This document shows, piece by piece, positions 54,729 through 64,000 of a stretch of 64,000 bases of DNA. Under the pieces are notes generated by a model. It was not told the origin of the DNA, made no database searches, and was given only the letters and a program-made list of their open reading frames with translations. Made by a program: the position numbers and the translations under genes. Every line of letters starts with the position of its first letter. The stretch's first letter is position 1. The stretch is from UBA6627 sp965248675 (GTDB lineage Bacteria > Chloroflexota > Dehalococcoidia > UBA2979), in the NCBI GenBank assembly GCA_965248675.1, contig CBDFJZ010000008.1, positions 1,178,001 through 1,242,000 on the forward strand, given 5' to 3'.

Positions 54729-55778
54729 ATGGCCGACCGCGAGGGACCGCTCAACCCCGACTCGAGCGACGAGGACGCAGCCGAGGCGACGCTGCGCCCC
54801 CGCCAGCTCGACGAGTATTTCGGCCAGGAGCGGATCAAAGAGAGCCTGCTGATCGCGATCGAGGCGGCACGCGGCCGCGGCGATTCGCTCGATCACCTGC
54901 TCTTTCACGGGCCACCGGGACTCGGCAAGACGACGCTAGCGATGATCGTCGCCTCGGAGATGGGGGTGTCGATCCGGATCACCTCGGGACCGGCGATCGA
55001 GCGAGCGGGCGATCTGGCCTCGTTGCTGACCACCCTGCAGCCCGGCGACGTGCTGTTCATCGACGAGATCCACCGCCTCCCGATGGCCGTCGAGGAGGTG
55101 CTGTACCCCGCGATGGAGGACTTCTCCGTCGACATCATCCTCGGCAAGGGGCCGAAGGCGCGCGACGTGCGGCTGAAGCTGAACCGCTTCACGCTCGTCG
55201 GCGCGACGACCCGCTACGCGCGGGTCTCGCAACCGCTGCGCGACCGCTTCGGGACCGCGTTCCGGCTCGAGTTCTACGACGAGCAGGCGCTGAGCCAGAT
55301 CGTCCGCCGGTCGGCCGCGGTGCTCGGGTGCTCGATTGACGAGGGAGGGGTGAAACAGATCGCGCGCCGATCACGAGGCACCGCGCGGATCGCGAACCGG
55401 CTGCTGCGCCGGGTGCGCGACTACGCCGAGGTGCGCGCCGACGGCACGATCACGGCGCCGGTGGCGGACGCGGCGCTCGCCCAGCTCGAGATCGACCCGC
55501 TCGGCCTCGATCAGATGGACCGCGAGCTGATGACGGCGATGGCGCAGCGGTTCGACGGCGGACCGGTCGGGCTCGAAACCCTCGCCGCCGCGATCTCCGA
55601 GGAGTCCGACACGATCATGGACGTGTACGAGCCGTACCTGCTGAAGCTGGGCTTCCTGACGCGCACGCCGCGCGGCCGGGTGCTGACAGCGGCGGGCTAC
55701 GCCCACCTCGGCCTCGACCCGGAGATGCGGGTGGCGCAGGCGGCGCTGTTCGGGCTCGGCGGTGACGATTCGCCGTGA
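54729..55778 (+). CDS. ruvB: Holliday junction branch migration helicase RuvB, 349 aa
   Basis: AAA+ motor of RuvABC. Walker A HGPPGLGKTTLAMI, Walker B LFIDEIHRLPMAVEE, sensor 1 LVGATTRYARVSQPLRDRFG, arginine finger region, and a C-terminal winged helix (LGFLTRTPRGRVLTAAGYAH). The start region RPRQLDEYFGQERIKESLLI is normal. ruvA and ruvC are not adjacent. GGAGG precedes the ATG. Downstream ridA overlaps by four bases. Confidence 0.95.
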   Translation: MADREGPLNPDSSDEDAAEATLRPRQLDEYFGQERIKESLLIAIEAARGRGDSLDHLLFHGPPGLGKTTLAMIVASEMGVSIRITSGPAIERAGDLASLLTTLQPGDVLFIDEIHRLPMAVEEVLYPAMEDFSVDIILGKGPKARDVRLKLNRFTLVGATTRYARVSQPLRDRFGTAFRLEFYDEQALSQIVRRSAAVLGCSIDEGGVKQIARRSRGTARIANRLLRRVRDYAEVRADGTITAPVADAALAQLEIDPLGLDQMDRELMTAMAQRFDGGPVGLETLAAAISEESDTIMDVYEPYLLKLGFLTRTPRGRVLTAAGYAHLGLDPEMRVAQAALFGLGGDDSP

Positions 55779-56169
55779 GCGACCGGCGGCGCGTCTCCTC
55801 CGGCGGTCCATTCGAGGATCGCGTCGGCTACTCGCGCGCGGTGCGCGTCGGTGACCGGGTCTGGGTCTCCGGGACGACCGGGACGCGGCCGGACGGGACG
55901 GTGCTCGAAGGGTCGGCGCACAGACGCGGTTCGCCCTCGACACGATCGAGGCGGCGCTGAGCGAGGCCGGCGCGTCGATCGCGGACGTGGTGATCGCGCG
56001 CAGCTACGTCGTCAACATCGACGAGTGGGAGCAGGTCGCGGACGCGCTGCGCGAGCACTTCGACGCTGTGCGGCCCGCGATGACGATGGTCGAGGTCACG
56101 CGACTGATCGCGGCCGAGCACCGCGTCGAGATCGAGGTCGAAGCGGTGATCAGCTCCGGCGACGGATGA
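55775..56169 (+). pseudogene. RidA/YjgF-family protein, frameshifted
   Basis: Starts in an ATGA overlap with ruvB: FEDRVGYSRAVRVGDRVWVS and GTTGTRPDG, the usual RidA N-terminus. After a shift near 55915-55925 the other frame continues AQTRFALDTIEAALSEAGAS, VVIARSYVVNIDEWEQVADA and MVEVTRLIAAEHRVEIEVEA, the complete C-terminal half. The catalytic-Arg strand is present in the second part (VTRLIA). One base is missing, so a single indel restores a normal 131-aa imine deaminase-like protein. Convergent overlap with the thioesterase by 20 bases. Confidence 0.8.
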
Positions 56170-56575
56170 TTGTGTAGGTCGCGCGGCCGACGGCGACCAG
56201 CGACTCGTCCTCCGCGCGCACCTCGACGTTGACGAACGAGAACGACCGGCTGCTACGCAACACCCGCGCGCCGGCAACGATGCGCCCGGTTGCGGCGGCG
56301 AGGAACGTCGCGTTCATGTCGGTCGTCGCCTGCCCGCCCCACGTCTCGTCGTCCGGCTCGCGCAGCGTCGAGGTCGCGGCTCCCGCAGCGGAGTCGATGA
56401 GCGATCCGACGGCGCCGCCATGCATGATCCCCGGCAACCGCGTCCCGAGCTCGTCACGCATCTCGAGACTCAACTCGACGTGCCCGCGCTCGGCAGACTC
56501 CACCTGGATCCCGAGGTGCGTCCAGTACGCCACGCTCTCGGGCGCGATCAGATCCAGCAACGCCTGATCGATCAT
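56150..56575 (-). CDS. hot-dog thioesterase (PaaI/YbgC-like), 141 aa
   Basis: LPGIMHGGAVGSLIDSAAGA is the hot-dog HGG motif of PaaI-type acyl-CoA thioesterases, followed by TTDMNATFLAAATGRIVAGA and FSFVNVEVRAEDESLVAVGR. Single-domain length. The start overlaps the stop of the PspC gene in an ATGA junction. Substrate not predictable. Confidence 0.82.
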   Translation of the reverse strand: MIDQALLDLIAPESVAYWTHLGIQVESAERGHVELSLEMRDELGTRLPGIMHGGAVGSLIDSAAGAATSTLREPDDETWGGQATTDMNATFLAAATGRIVAGARVLRSSRSFSFVNVEVRAEDESLVAVGRATYTIIRRRS

Positions 56576-57120
56576 GCGGAGGAATCGCGGTCAGTCGGAT
56601 CGTCATCCGCGGCGTCCGCGGGACCGCTGTCCGATGCGTCCGAGATCGGCTCCTCCGCGTCAGCATCGCTGGCCAGGGGGTCGTCAACCGCGGCTCGAGG
56701 CCGGCGCGCGACCTCGCCGATGTCGGTGGCGGCGCGGCGCGCGGCCTCGGCGGCGATCGAGGCGGCTTCGCCGATCCGGTCTGCGGCTTCCCGCAGCGTC
56801 TCAGCGACGTCGTCCGCGATCGCGGCAGCGCTTCCGGGGGCGGTGCCCGCCGCCGTCTCCGCCGCTTCGGCTGCCTCGGACGAGCCGTTGGCCTCGGGCA
56901 TCGCTGCCATGTCGTCGGTCTCCATCGCGCCGCTCGTCGGGATCATCACCCAGGCGACGAGGTAGAGGATCACCGCCGGGATCACCGCGGCCGCGAGCGT
57001 CACGAGCACCGCGACGATGCGCACCAGCGTGACATCCCAGTCGTAGCGAGCCGCAACGCCGGCGAGGACGCCGCCAAGCATCGCCTCGTCAAGATCGCGC
57101 GTCAGCCTCGTCGTGGTCAT
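56572..57120 (-). CDS. PspC-domain membrane protein, 182 aa
   Basis: N-terminal PspC domain: MLGGVLAGVAARYDWDVTLV, RIVAVLVTLAAAVIPAVILY, LVAWVMIPTS, one membrane helix. The rest is a long cytoplasmic or external Ala/Glu-rich region with a helical segment (ADDVAETLREAADRIGEAAS) and an Asp-rich tail. ATG 57120 has GGAGG upstream. PspC proteins act in envelope stress response in E. coli; here function is only inferred. Cotranscribed with the thioesterase. Confidence 0.78.
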   Translation of the reverse strand: MTTTRLTRDLDEAMLGGVLAGVAARYDWDVTLVRIVAVLVTLAAAVIPAVILYLVAWVMIPTSGAMETDDMAAMPEANGSSEAAEAAETAAGTAPGSAAAIADDVAETLREAADRIGEAASIAAEAARRAATDIGEVARRPRAAVDDPLASDADAEEPISDASDSGPADAADDDPTDRDSSA

Positions 57121-57149
57121 CGCATCCTCCGGCGCCACCGTGGCGGACG

Positions 57150-57296
57150 ACGAGGGTAGCGCGCCAGCGGTGGCCGGTGACGATGCCGAACGGCGGGCTG
57201 CCGGCCGTTCCATCTGGGACGCTGAAACGAGGCACGCTCGGCAGTCTGCCGCGTAACGCCGGGGTCAGCGTCGATGATTTCGAAGGGGCTTTGTGA
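57150..57296 (+). pseudogene. HicA-like toxin remnant (C-terminal part)
   Basis: In frame from about 57150 to TGA 57294-57296: VARQRWPVTMPNGGLPAVPS, then GTLKRGTLGSLPRNAGVSVD and DFEGAL. The end GTLxRGTLxSIxRxAGxSxDxF is the HicA/YcfA C-terminus. The N-terminal half and the conserved GSH histidine are missing. The stop overlaps the start of the HicB gene (TGATG), the normal hicAB junction. So the toxin has been truncated while the antitoxin gene remained. Confidence 0.7.
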
Positions 57297-57568
57297 TGGA
57301 GACCGACAAGACCTACACCGTCTTCGTCTACGAAGCGGAGCCAGACGAGACCGGATACTGGGCGGAGGTCGCGGACCTTCCAGGCTGCGTCGCTCAAGGG
57401 GAATCGCTCGATGAAGTCACGACGAACGTGACGGATGCGATCCTTGCGTGGGAGGAAACGAAGCGCGCCCTAGATCTCGGGACCGACCGGCGCCCGAAGT
57501 TCACCATCGAGATCCCGATCCAGCAGCACTCAGCCGAAGCGTCAGACCACTCAGCCGTCCCGGCGTAA
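57296..57568 (+). CDS. hicB: HicB-family antitoxin-like protein, 90 aa
   Basis: Partial RNase H-like HicB fold: YTVFVYEAEPDETGYWAEVA, DLPGCVAQGESLDEVTTNVT, DAILAWEE. The signature DLPGCxxxGxxxxEAxxN is well kept. No C-terminal RHH DNA-binding domain, so it is the short antitoxin type. The overlapping hicA is broken, so this is an orphan. Confidence 0.82.
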   Translation: METDKTYTVFVYEAEPDETGYWAEVADLPGCVAQGESLDEVTTNVTDAILAWEETKRALDLGTDRRPKFTIEIPIQQHSAEASDHSAVPA

Positions 57569-57644
57569 GCGTCCGCTCACTCCCGGACGCATCCTCGGGT
57601 TCATAGCGAGCCGGAGGACGGCTCTGCCCGTCCGCGGAGGCCGG

Positions 57645-58016
57645 TTACCAGGAGCGGATCCATTCGATGTCGATCGAGACGATCGTGCGGAGGTCCGGAT
57701 AGCCCGCGACGTAGGCCTCGAGGTCCTCGGGCGGGAGGTAACGCTCGCAGATCCGGCGCGCCTCCTCTTCGACCCGCCGATCGCCTGTCGTAGTCACCAT
57801 CGCGCGACCTCGGATCAGCACGCCGCGCAGGTCGACGCCCTGGTTGTAGACAGCGAACGCGCAACGCGGGTCGCGTTGGAGGTGGCGGACTCAGGCGCGG
57901 TCGTCCTTCGTCCAGATCAGGATCTTGCCGTCGTCGTAGCGGAACCAGATCGGCACGGCGCGGGGCCCGCCCGCGCCATCGAGCGTGGAGATCGTGGCGT
58001 TGAGCGGCTGCGCCAT
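57645..58016 (-). pseudogene. pyridoxamine-phosphate-oxidase-like (PPOX/F420) protein with in-frame stop
   Basis: One frame reads MAQPLNATISTLDGAGGPRA, VPIWFRYDDGKILIWTKDDR, Ala, stop, VRHLQRDPRCAFAVYNQGVD and LRGVLIRGRAMVTTTGDRRV to the TAA at 57645-57647. The interrupting TGA (57893-57891) stands where the family has Trp (TGG), so one base change made a nonsense codon. The split beta-barrel with the FxYDDGxIxxWT motif is typical of F420/FMN-binding PPOX enzymes. A point nonsense is less easily a sequencing indel; a real pseudogene is more likely. Confidence 0.75.
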
Positions 58017-58091
58017 CAGTTCGATGGCCGCGGCGTCGACCTCGTCTCGCTTCGATCGGCCTCCGGCCGAGGGGGCAGGGGCGTGGCCTCG

Positions 58092-60056
58092 CTAGGGGCG
58101 GACCGAGGCGGCTTCCTCGGTCAGGACGTCCTCGCTGCCGGCGTGGGTGAAGGTCATGCGGTAGAGGTCCGCGTAGACGCCCTCGGCGGCCATCAGCTGG
58201 TCATGGTTACCGACCTCGACGATCTCACCGGCGCGCATCACGACGATGCGATCGGCGCTGCGGATCGTCGAGAGGCGGTGCGCGATCACGAACGAGGTGC
58301 GCCCTCGGAGCATCGTCGCGAGGGCGCGCTGGATGATCTGCTCGGTGTGCGTGTCCACGGTCGCCGTCGCCTCATCGAGGATCAGGATGCGCGGATCGGC
58401 GACGAGCGCGCGCGCGAACGAGATCAGCTGCCGTTGACCAACGGAGAGGTTCTGCCCGCGCTCGTGTAGCACAGTGTCGTAGCCCCCAGGGAGCTGTTCG
58501 ATGAACTCGTCGGCGCCGACGGCATGCGCTGCTTCCGCGACGTCCTCGTCGGTCGCATCGAGGCGCCCGTAGCGAATGTTCTGGCGGATCGTGCCGGAGA
58601 ACAGATACGGCTCCTGGAGGACGACGCTCATCCGGCGGGTCAGTGAGGCGCGCTGGATCGTCGTCAAGTCGTGGCCGTCGACGAGGATGCGCCCGTCCTG
58701 GATGTCGTAGGAACGGTTGACCAGCGCGGTAACGGAGGTCTTGCCGGCGCCGGTGTGACCGACGAGCGCGATCGTCTCGCCGGGCTCGACATGCAGGTCG
58801 AAGTCGTGGAGCACCGGCACGCCCTCGATGTAACTGAATTTCACGTGTTCGAAGTCGACGCGCCCCTCGACGTCATCGAGGACGTGGGCGTCCGGCGGGT
58901 CGACGATCTCGGGCTCGGTGTCCAGCACCTCGAAGATGCGGTGGGCGCCGGCCATGGCGCGCTGGAGCATCGTGTACTGGAGGACGATGTCGCGGACGGG
59001 GTTGAAGAAACGCTGGATGTAGAGCGTGAACCCGAGGGCGAGCGCCGCTGCCTCGGCGCCGGTGAGGGCGCCGTTGAAGGCGCGCAGGCCGATTACGAAC
59101 AGCACGAAGACCGTCGCGACGGTCGAGAGGATCTCGACCAGCGGCATCACGGAGGCCTGGAGCTTCGCGGCGTCCAGGTTCATCTGGCGGTTCTGTTCGT
59201 TGAGGTCGTCGAAGTGCTCGAGGTTCTTCTCCTCGCGGACCAACGACTGCACGACGCGGACGCCGGACACGTTCTCGTTGATGTTGGCATTGACGATCGC
59301 GATCGCCTGGCGGACCCGAATGAAGGCGCGCGCCGCGTAGCGCTGCCAAAACACCATGAAGATGAAGAGGAACGGGATCACCGCCAGCGAGACCGTCGCG
59401 AGCACCGGATCGAGCAGGTAGACGGCGACGATGATGATCGCCAGGCCGAGCACGTCGGAGAGGACGTTGAGGAAGCCGGACGTCATCAGCTCTTGCAGGG
59501 TGACGACGTCGCTCGTCACGCGGGACATGATGCGGCCGACCTCCTCGCGGTCGTAGAAGCTCAGCGACAGCTTGTTGAGGTGTCCGAACATCATGCTGCG
59601 CAGATCGCGCAGCATGTGGTGGCCGATGTAGCCGGTCATCAGCCGCTGCACCATCGCCGCGGCGAACATCACCCCGGCAAGGGCGACGAGCAGGATGCCG
59701 TAGAACTGAGTGTCCGAGACCGCCTGGTCGAGTGACGCCGGGGTGTCCGCCTGGACCGCCTCGATGATCCGCTTGAGGGCGAGCGCCATGATGAATGGCG
59801 GCGCGTACGAGGTCACGGAGAGCACGACGGTGGCGATCAGCGCGATGATCGCGCGCCACTTGTGGGGCGTGATGAACGGGATCAGGCGGCCGATCAACGC
59901 TGTGTCGTAGACCTTGCCGAGCTCGTCGTAGTCCCAGCCGTCGATGCCCCGACGATTGACCATATGGATCATCGGCGGGCCGCCACCACGGCCGTGGCCG
60001 CCGCCCATCCCGCCACCCCAGCCGCCGCCCATCCCTCCGCCGCCCCAGTAGGCCAT
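58092..60056 (-). CDS. ABC exporter half-transporter with catalytically complete NBD, 654 aa
   Basis: Second subunit of a heterodimeric ABC exporter. N-terminus is Gly-rich (MAYWGGGGMGGGWGGG) with a Met/His region, then six membrane helices (about 70-350) and the NBD. Walker A GHTGAGKTSVTAL, Q-loop VVLQEPYLFSG, signature LSVGQRQLISF, Walker B RILILDEATATVD with the catalytic Glu, and H-loop VIAHRLSTI are all present. The signature reads LSVGQ, not LSGGQ. Adjacent to its partner, no gap between stop and start. Confidence 0.9.
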   Translation of the reverse strand: MAYWGGGGMGGGWGGGMGGGHGRGGGPPMIHMVNRRGIDGWDYDELGKVYDTALIGRLIPFITPHKWRAIIALIATVVLSVTSYAPPFIMALALKRIIEAVQADTPASLDQAVSDTQFYGILLVALAGVMFAAAMVQRLMTGYIGHHMLRDLRSMMFGHLNKLSLSFYDREEVGRIMSRVTSDVVTLQELMTSGFLNVLSDVLGLAIIIVAVYLLDPVLATVSLAVIPFLFIFMVFWQRYAARAFIRVRQAIAIVNANINENVSGVRVVQSLVREEKNLEHFDDLNEQNRQMNLDAAKLQASVMPLVEILSTVATVFVLFVIGLRAFNGALTGAEAAALALGFTLYIQRFFNPVRDIVLQYTMLQRAMAGAHRIFEVLDTEPEIVDPPDAHVLDDVEGRVDFEHVKFSYIEGVPVLHDFDLHVEPGETIALVGHTGAGKTSVTALVNRSYDIQDGRILVDGHDLTTIQRASLTRRMSVVLQEPYLFSGTIRQNIRYGRLDATDEDVAEAAHAVGADEFIEQLPGGYDTVLHERGQNLSVGQRQLISFARALVADPRILILDEATATVDTHTEQIIQRALATMLRGRTSFVIAHRLSTIRSADRIVVMRAGEIVEVGNHDQLMAAEGVYADLYRMTFTHAGSEDVLTEEAASVRP

Positions 60057-61895
<1,839 letters not shown>

Positions 61896-61952
61896 GGGAC
61901 TCCAGACCGGTCCGCCGACGGTTGACTGCTGGCCGTGGGAACCGAGGTAGCC

Positions 61953-61981
61953 AGTCTAACCAACTCTCACGTCTACGTGAA
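61953..61981 (-). promoter_or_regulatory. promoter and operator of the ABC exporter
   Basis: Minus strand -35 TTCACG (61981-61976), 17-bp spacer, -10 TAGACT (61958-61953). The perfect inverted repeat TCACGT-CT-ACGTGA (61967-61980) overlaps the -35 and the spacer, a good repressor operator position. Confidence 0.5.
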
Positions 61982-62011
61982 ACTTCGTCGGAGAGGCGGA
62001 ACGGCGCTTAC

Positions 62012-62590
62012 TCAAGCCCCGAACCCGGCACGAATGAGCGCGTTCCGCGCCAGCGTCGCGAGCGGGTGAACTGGCTGCCGGAGCTCGCGCACCGCTTCGA
62101 GTGCGAGGTCGAGGTAGGCGAGCGCCGCCGCCTCGAGCGACTGCTCGGCAAGGTCACGCACCGCCTGCAACGCGGGCTTGCGCTCCACCTTGGCCGGCTC
62201 GGCCTTGTCCGCGACGAAGAACGCCCAGGCCTCGCGCGTGTAGTCGGGATGGCCGGTGGTGTGACAGCGGATCGCTTCGAGGATGGCGGGGTCCTCGAGG
62301 CCGAAGCGCTCTTCCAGTTCGAGGGCGCCTAGCGGCCCGTGGAGGATCACCGGGGCGTCGCGCTCGACCGGGTCGATCGCCAGTCCGCGGGCCCCGGCGC
62401 GGGCGAGGAGTTCGGCCGGCGGGACGTGGCGCAACAGGTCGTGGCCCTGCGCGGCAAGGCGGACGGCGGCCACATCGAGGTCATGACGCCGCGCCAGGTG
62501 GTCGGCCAGCTCGACGACGCGGTCGATGTGCGCCGCCATCGCGGCGGGCAGCTCCGGCAGCATCAACGCGCGGAGCGCCCGATCGTCCAC
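62012..62590 (-). CDS. HD-domain phosphohydrolase, YqeK-like, 192 aa
   Basis: HD motif: AHIDRVVELADHLARRHDLD with VRLAAQGHDLLRHV giving His and His-Asp, then VILHGPLGALELEERFGLED and AIRCHTTGHPDYTREAWAFF, FVADKAEP, in the right order for HD enzymes of the YqeK (Ap4A hydrolase) type. The catalytic HD is GHDLLR where YqeK has LHDIAK. Single domain. Convergent with nothing; probably own promoter. Confidence 0.7.
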   Translation of the reverse strand: MDDRALRALMLPELPAAMAAHIDRVVELADHLARRHDLDVAAVRLAAQGHDLLRHVPPAELLARAGARGLAIDPVERDAPVILHGPLGALELEERFGLEDPAILEAIRCHTTGHPDYTREAWAFFVADKAEPAKVERKPALQAVRDLAEQSLEAAALAYLDLALEAVRELRQPVHPLATLARNALIRAGFGA

Positions 62591-62706
62591 GCCAGTACCC
62601 GTCCCTCGTGCATCGTCGCATCGTCGTGGGCGCCTCGAGCCCGCATCGCCGACGCCGCGCCCATCAGGGAGTTTACGGATACGAGCCGGAGGAACCGCTG
62701 ACTACG

Positions 62707-63687
62707 GTGGAGGCCGACCAGTTCCAGCCCGACGGGACGACGATCATGCTCGAGCTCGAATCCCAGGCGGGACCCGCGGGCCTGGCGCCCGTGCGGCACC
62801 TGATCGCGCGGTGGCCGATCCCGTTCGCCGTGGCCGTCCTCGGGGTGATCGCGGGCGTGGTTCAGATCCTCGCGTGGAGCTGGTACGGCACCGGCGTCGC
62901 GGTGGCGATCGGGGTTCCGCTGCTGGTGCTGCTGCGGCAGAGCTACGAGCTCGCCCACACCGCCACGGCCCGACGGCGGCTCGCTGCCGAGGTCGACGCG
63001 CTGCACGCGGAGGCCGCGTCGGTGGCCCACGATCTGCGTTCGCCGCTCGTCACCGTCCGCTCGTACATCGAGCTGGTCGACCAGGGTTCCTACGGCCCGC
63101 TCCCGCTCGAGGCCCGACGCGCGCTCGAGCGTGCCGTCGATGCCTCCTCGCGGGCGCAGTCGCTCGTCGAATCGACGCTGCGGCGCCACCGCGCCGGGCC
63201 GGGTGACGAGGCGATCGCCGGCTTCGAGGTCACGCAGCTCGACGCGGTGGTGCGCGACGTGCGCGTCAGCCTCGGTTCGCAGCTGGCCGCCGCGGGCGCA
63301 CGCGTCGAAGTCGACCCGCTGCCGGCGGTCCTCGGCGAGCCCGAGAAGCTGATCCGCATCATTCAGAACCTGATCGACAACGCGCTGAAGCACGCGGCTC
63401 CCGGCCCGACACCGCGGATTCGCGTCAGCGCCTCCATCTTCGGCAAGCGCTGCGAGATCGAGGTCCGCGACTGGGGCGTTGGTATTCCATTCGCCGAGCA
63501 GGAACGGGTGTTCACCCGGAACGAACGCGGCAGTCGCTCAGACGGCAGCGGGATCGGCCTCGCGACGGTGCTCCAGCTTGTGGACGAACTCGGTGGCCAG
63601 GTCTGGATCGACCCGGGAACCACGGACGGCACGAGCGTCAGGCTGTCGCTACCGGCGGCCGGCCACCAGCTTCCGTCGGCTGCCTAG
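62707..63687 (+). CDS. sensor histidine kinase, 326 aa
   Basis: Two closely spaced membrane helices (about residues 39-80) with little outside loop, then DHp VAHDLRSPLVTVRSYIELVD with the phospho-His, N-box NLIDNALKHA, G1 VRDWGVGIPFAEQERVFTRN and G2 GSGIGLATVLQLVDELGGQV. GTG 62707 is chosen (GGAGG 14 bases upstream); ATG 62746 is possible. No adjacent response regulator, so it is an orphan kinase. No sensor domain. Confidence 0.82.
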   Translation: MEADQFQPDGTTIMLELESQAGPAGLAPVRHLIARWPIPFAVAVLGVIAGVVQILAWSWYGTGVAVAIGVPLLVLLRQSYELAHTATARRRLAAEVDALHAEAASVAHDLRSPLVTVRSYIELVDQGSYGPLPLEARRALERAVDASSRAQSLVESTLRRHRAGPGDEAIAGFEVTQLDAVVRDVRVSLGSQLAAAGARVEVDPLPAVLGEPEKLIRIIQNLIDNALKHAAPGPTPRIRVSASIFGKRCEIEVRDWGVGIPFAEQERVFTRNERGSRSDGSGIGLATVLQLVDELGGQVWIDPGTTDGTSVRLSLPAAGHQLPSAA

Positions 63688-63709
63688 TCCGACCCGGTTC
63701 CGTCGCGGC

Positions 63710-64000
63710 TCAGCGCAGGTCGCGGAGTCGCCGAATCCGCTCCTCGGTCGGTGGGTGCGTCGAGAAGAGTCGCCGCGCGTTGACGCCGCCGAACGGGCTC
63801 GCGATGTAGAGGTGGGCGGTCGCCTCGGGGACCTGACGCGGCACTCGTTGCACGCCGGCCTCGATTTTGGCGAGCGCGGAGGCGAGCGCCTCGGGGTCGC
63901 CGACGGCGCGCGCGCCATCGAGGTCGGCCTGGAACTCGCGTGAGCGGCTGATCGCGGCCGCGATGACGGAGGCGGCGATCGGTGCGATCAGCGCTGTAAC
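63710..64000 (-). CDS. htpX: M48 zinc metalloprotease (HtpX-like), C-terminal fragment
   Basis: Runs off the window at its 5' end. ALIAPIAASVIAAAISRSRE, FQADLDGARAVGDPEALASA, and LYIASPFGGVNARRLFSTHP with TEERIRRL are the C-terminal blocks of HtpX, including the third zinc ligand Glu in SREFQAD. The HExxH part is outside. Likely a membrane protein quality-control protease. Confidence 0.88.
   Translation of the reverse strand, partial: VTALIAPIAASVIAAAISRSREFQADLDGARAVGDPEALASALAKIEAGVQRVPRQVPEATAHLYIASPFGGVNARRLFSTHPPTEERIRRLRDLR

Overview
The window is a chromosomal segment from a high-GC bacterium. Nearly all third codon positions are G or C, GTG starts are common, and a dnaJ-hspR-clp heat-shock cluster is present. 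The valyl-tRNA synthetase, the MaoC-type dehydratase pair and an 11-subunit nuo operon without nuoEFG suggest Chloroflexota (Dehalococcoidia, Limnocylindria or Thermomicrobia relatives). A deep Actinomycetota lineage such as Thermoleophilia cannot be excluded. No rRNA, tRNA, transposase, integrase or CRISPR array was seen.

Layout. 0-5.4 kb: nitrogen assimilation (frameshifted asnB divergent from two glutamine synthetases) and a MaoC/FAS1-like dehydratase pair. 5.4-9.3 kb: small membrane proteins, a 47-aa protein, a decayed MDR dehydrogenase, and a response regulator with a frame-broken kinase. 9.3-19.8 kb: nuoABCDHIJKLMN on the minus strand with a recognisable promoter upstream of nuoA. 20-22.8 kb: a second member of the small-protein family overlapping an RHH-type gene, then a composite repeat locus and a decayed luciferase-like monooxygenase. 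22.8-27 kb: amidase and valS; valS is preceded by a leader peptide with three consecutive Val codons and a terminator, which looks like a ribosome-mediated attenuator. 27-32.3 kb: two lipoproteins, an intact two-component system and a VOC protein. 32.3-38 kb: FapA-like polymer protein, msrA, a Gfo/Idh remnant, a CaCA exchanger and an acyl-CoA dehydrogenase. 38-44 kb: prs, XRE regulator, secA, a degenerate P-loop protein and an unknown 281-aa protein. 44.9-51.5 kb: dxs, hsp20, dnaJ, hspR and clpC. 51.7-58 kb: frame-broken Flp pilin, MFS transporter, rimI, ruvB with a LexA-box-like promoter, ridA, thioesterase, PspC, a hicAB remnant and a PPOX pseudogene. 58-64 kb: heterodimeric ABC exporter, HD-domain protein, histidine kinase and the 3' end of an htpX-like protease.

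Two themes stand out. First, a family of about 265-bp interspersed repeats (20.9, 21.3, 36.3, 38.1, 44.25 and 44.45 kb, all in the same orientation and all intergenic) carries two stem-loops; the second shows compensatory base changes between copies, so it is a good candidate for an undescribed structured RNA or DNA element. Second, about ten genes carry frame disruptions while the long housekeeping genes are intact. Some sit at homopolymers and may be sequence errors; others (internal deletions, nonsense codons) look like real decay.
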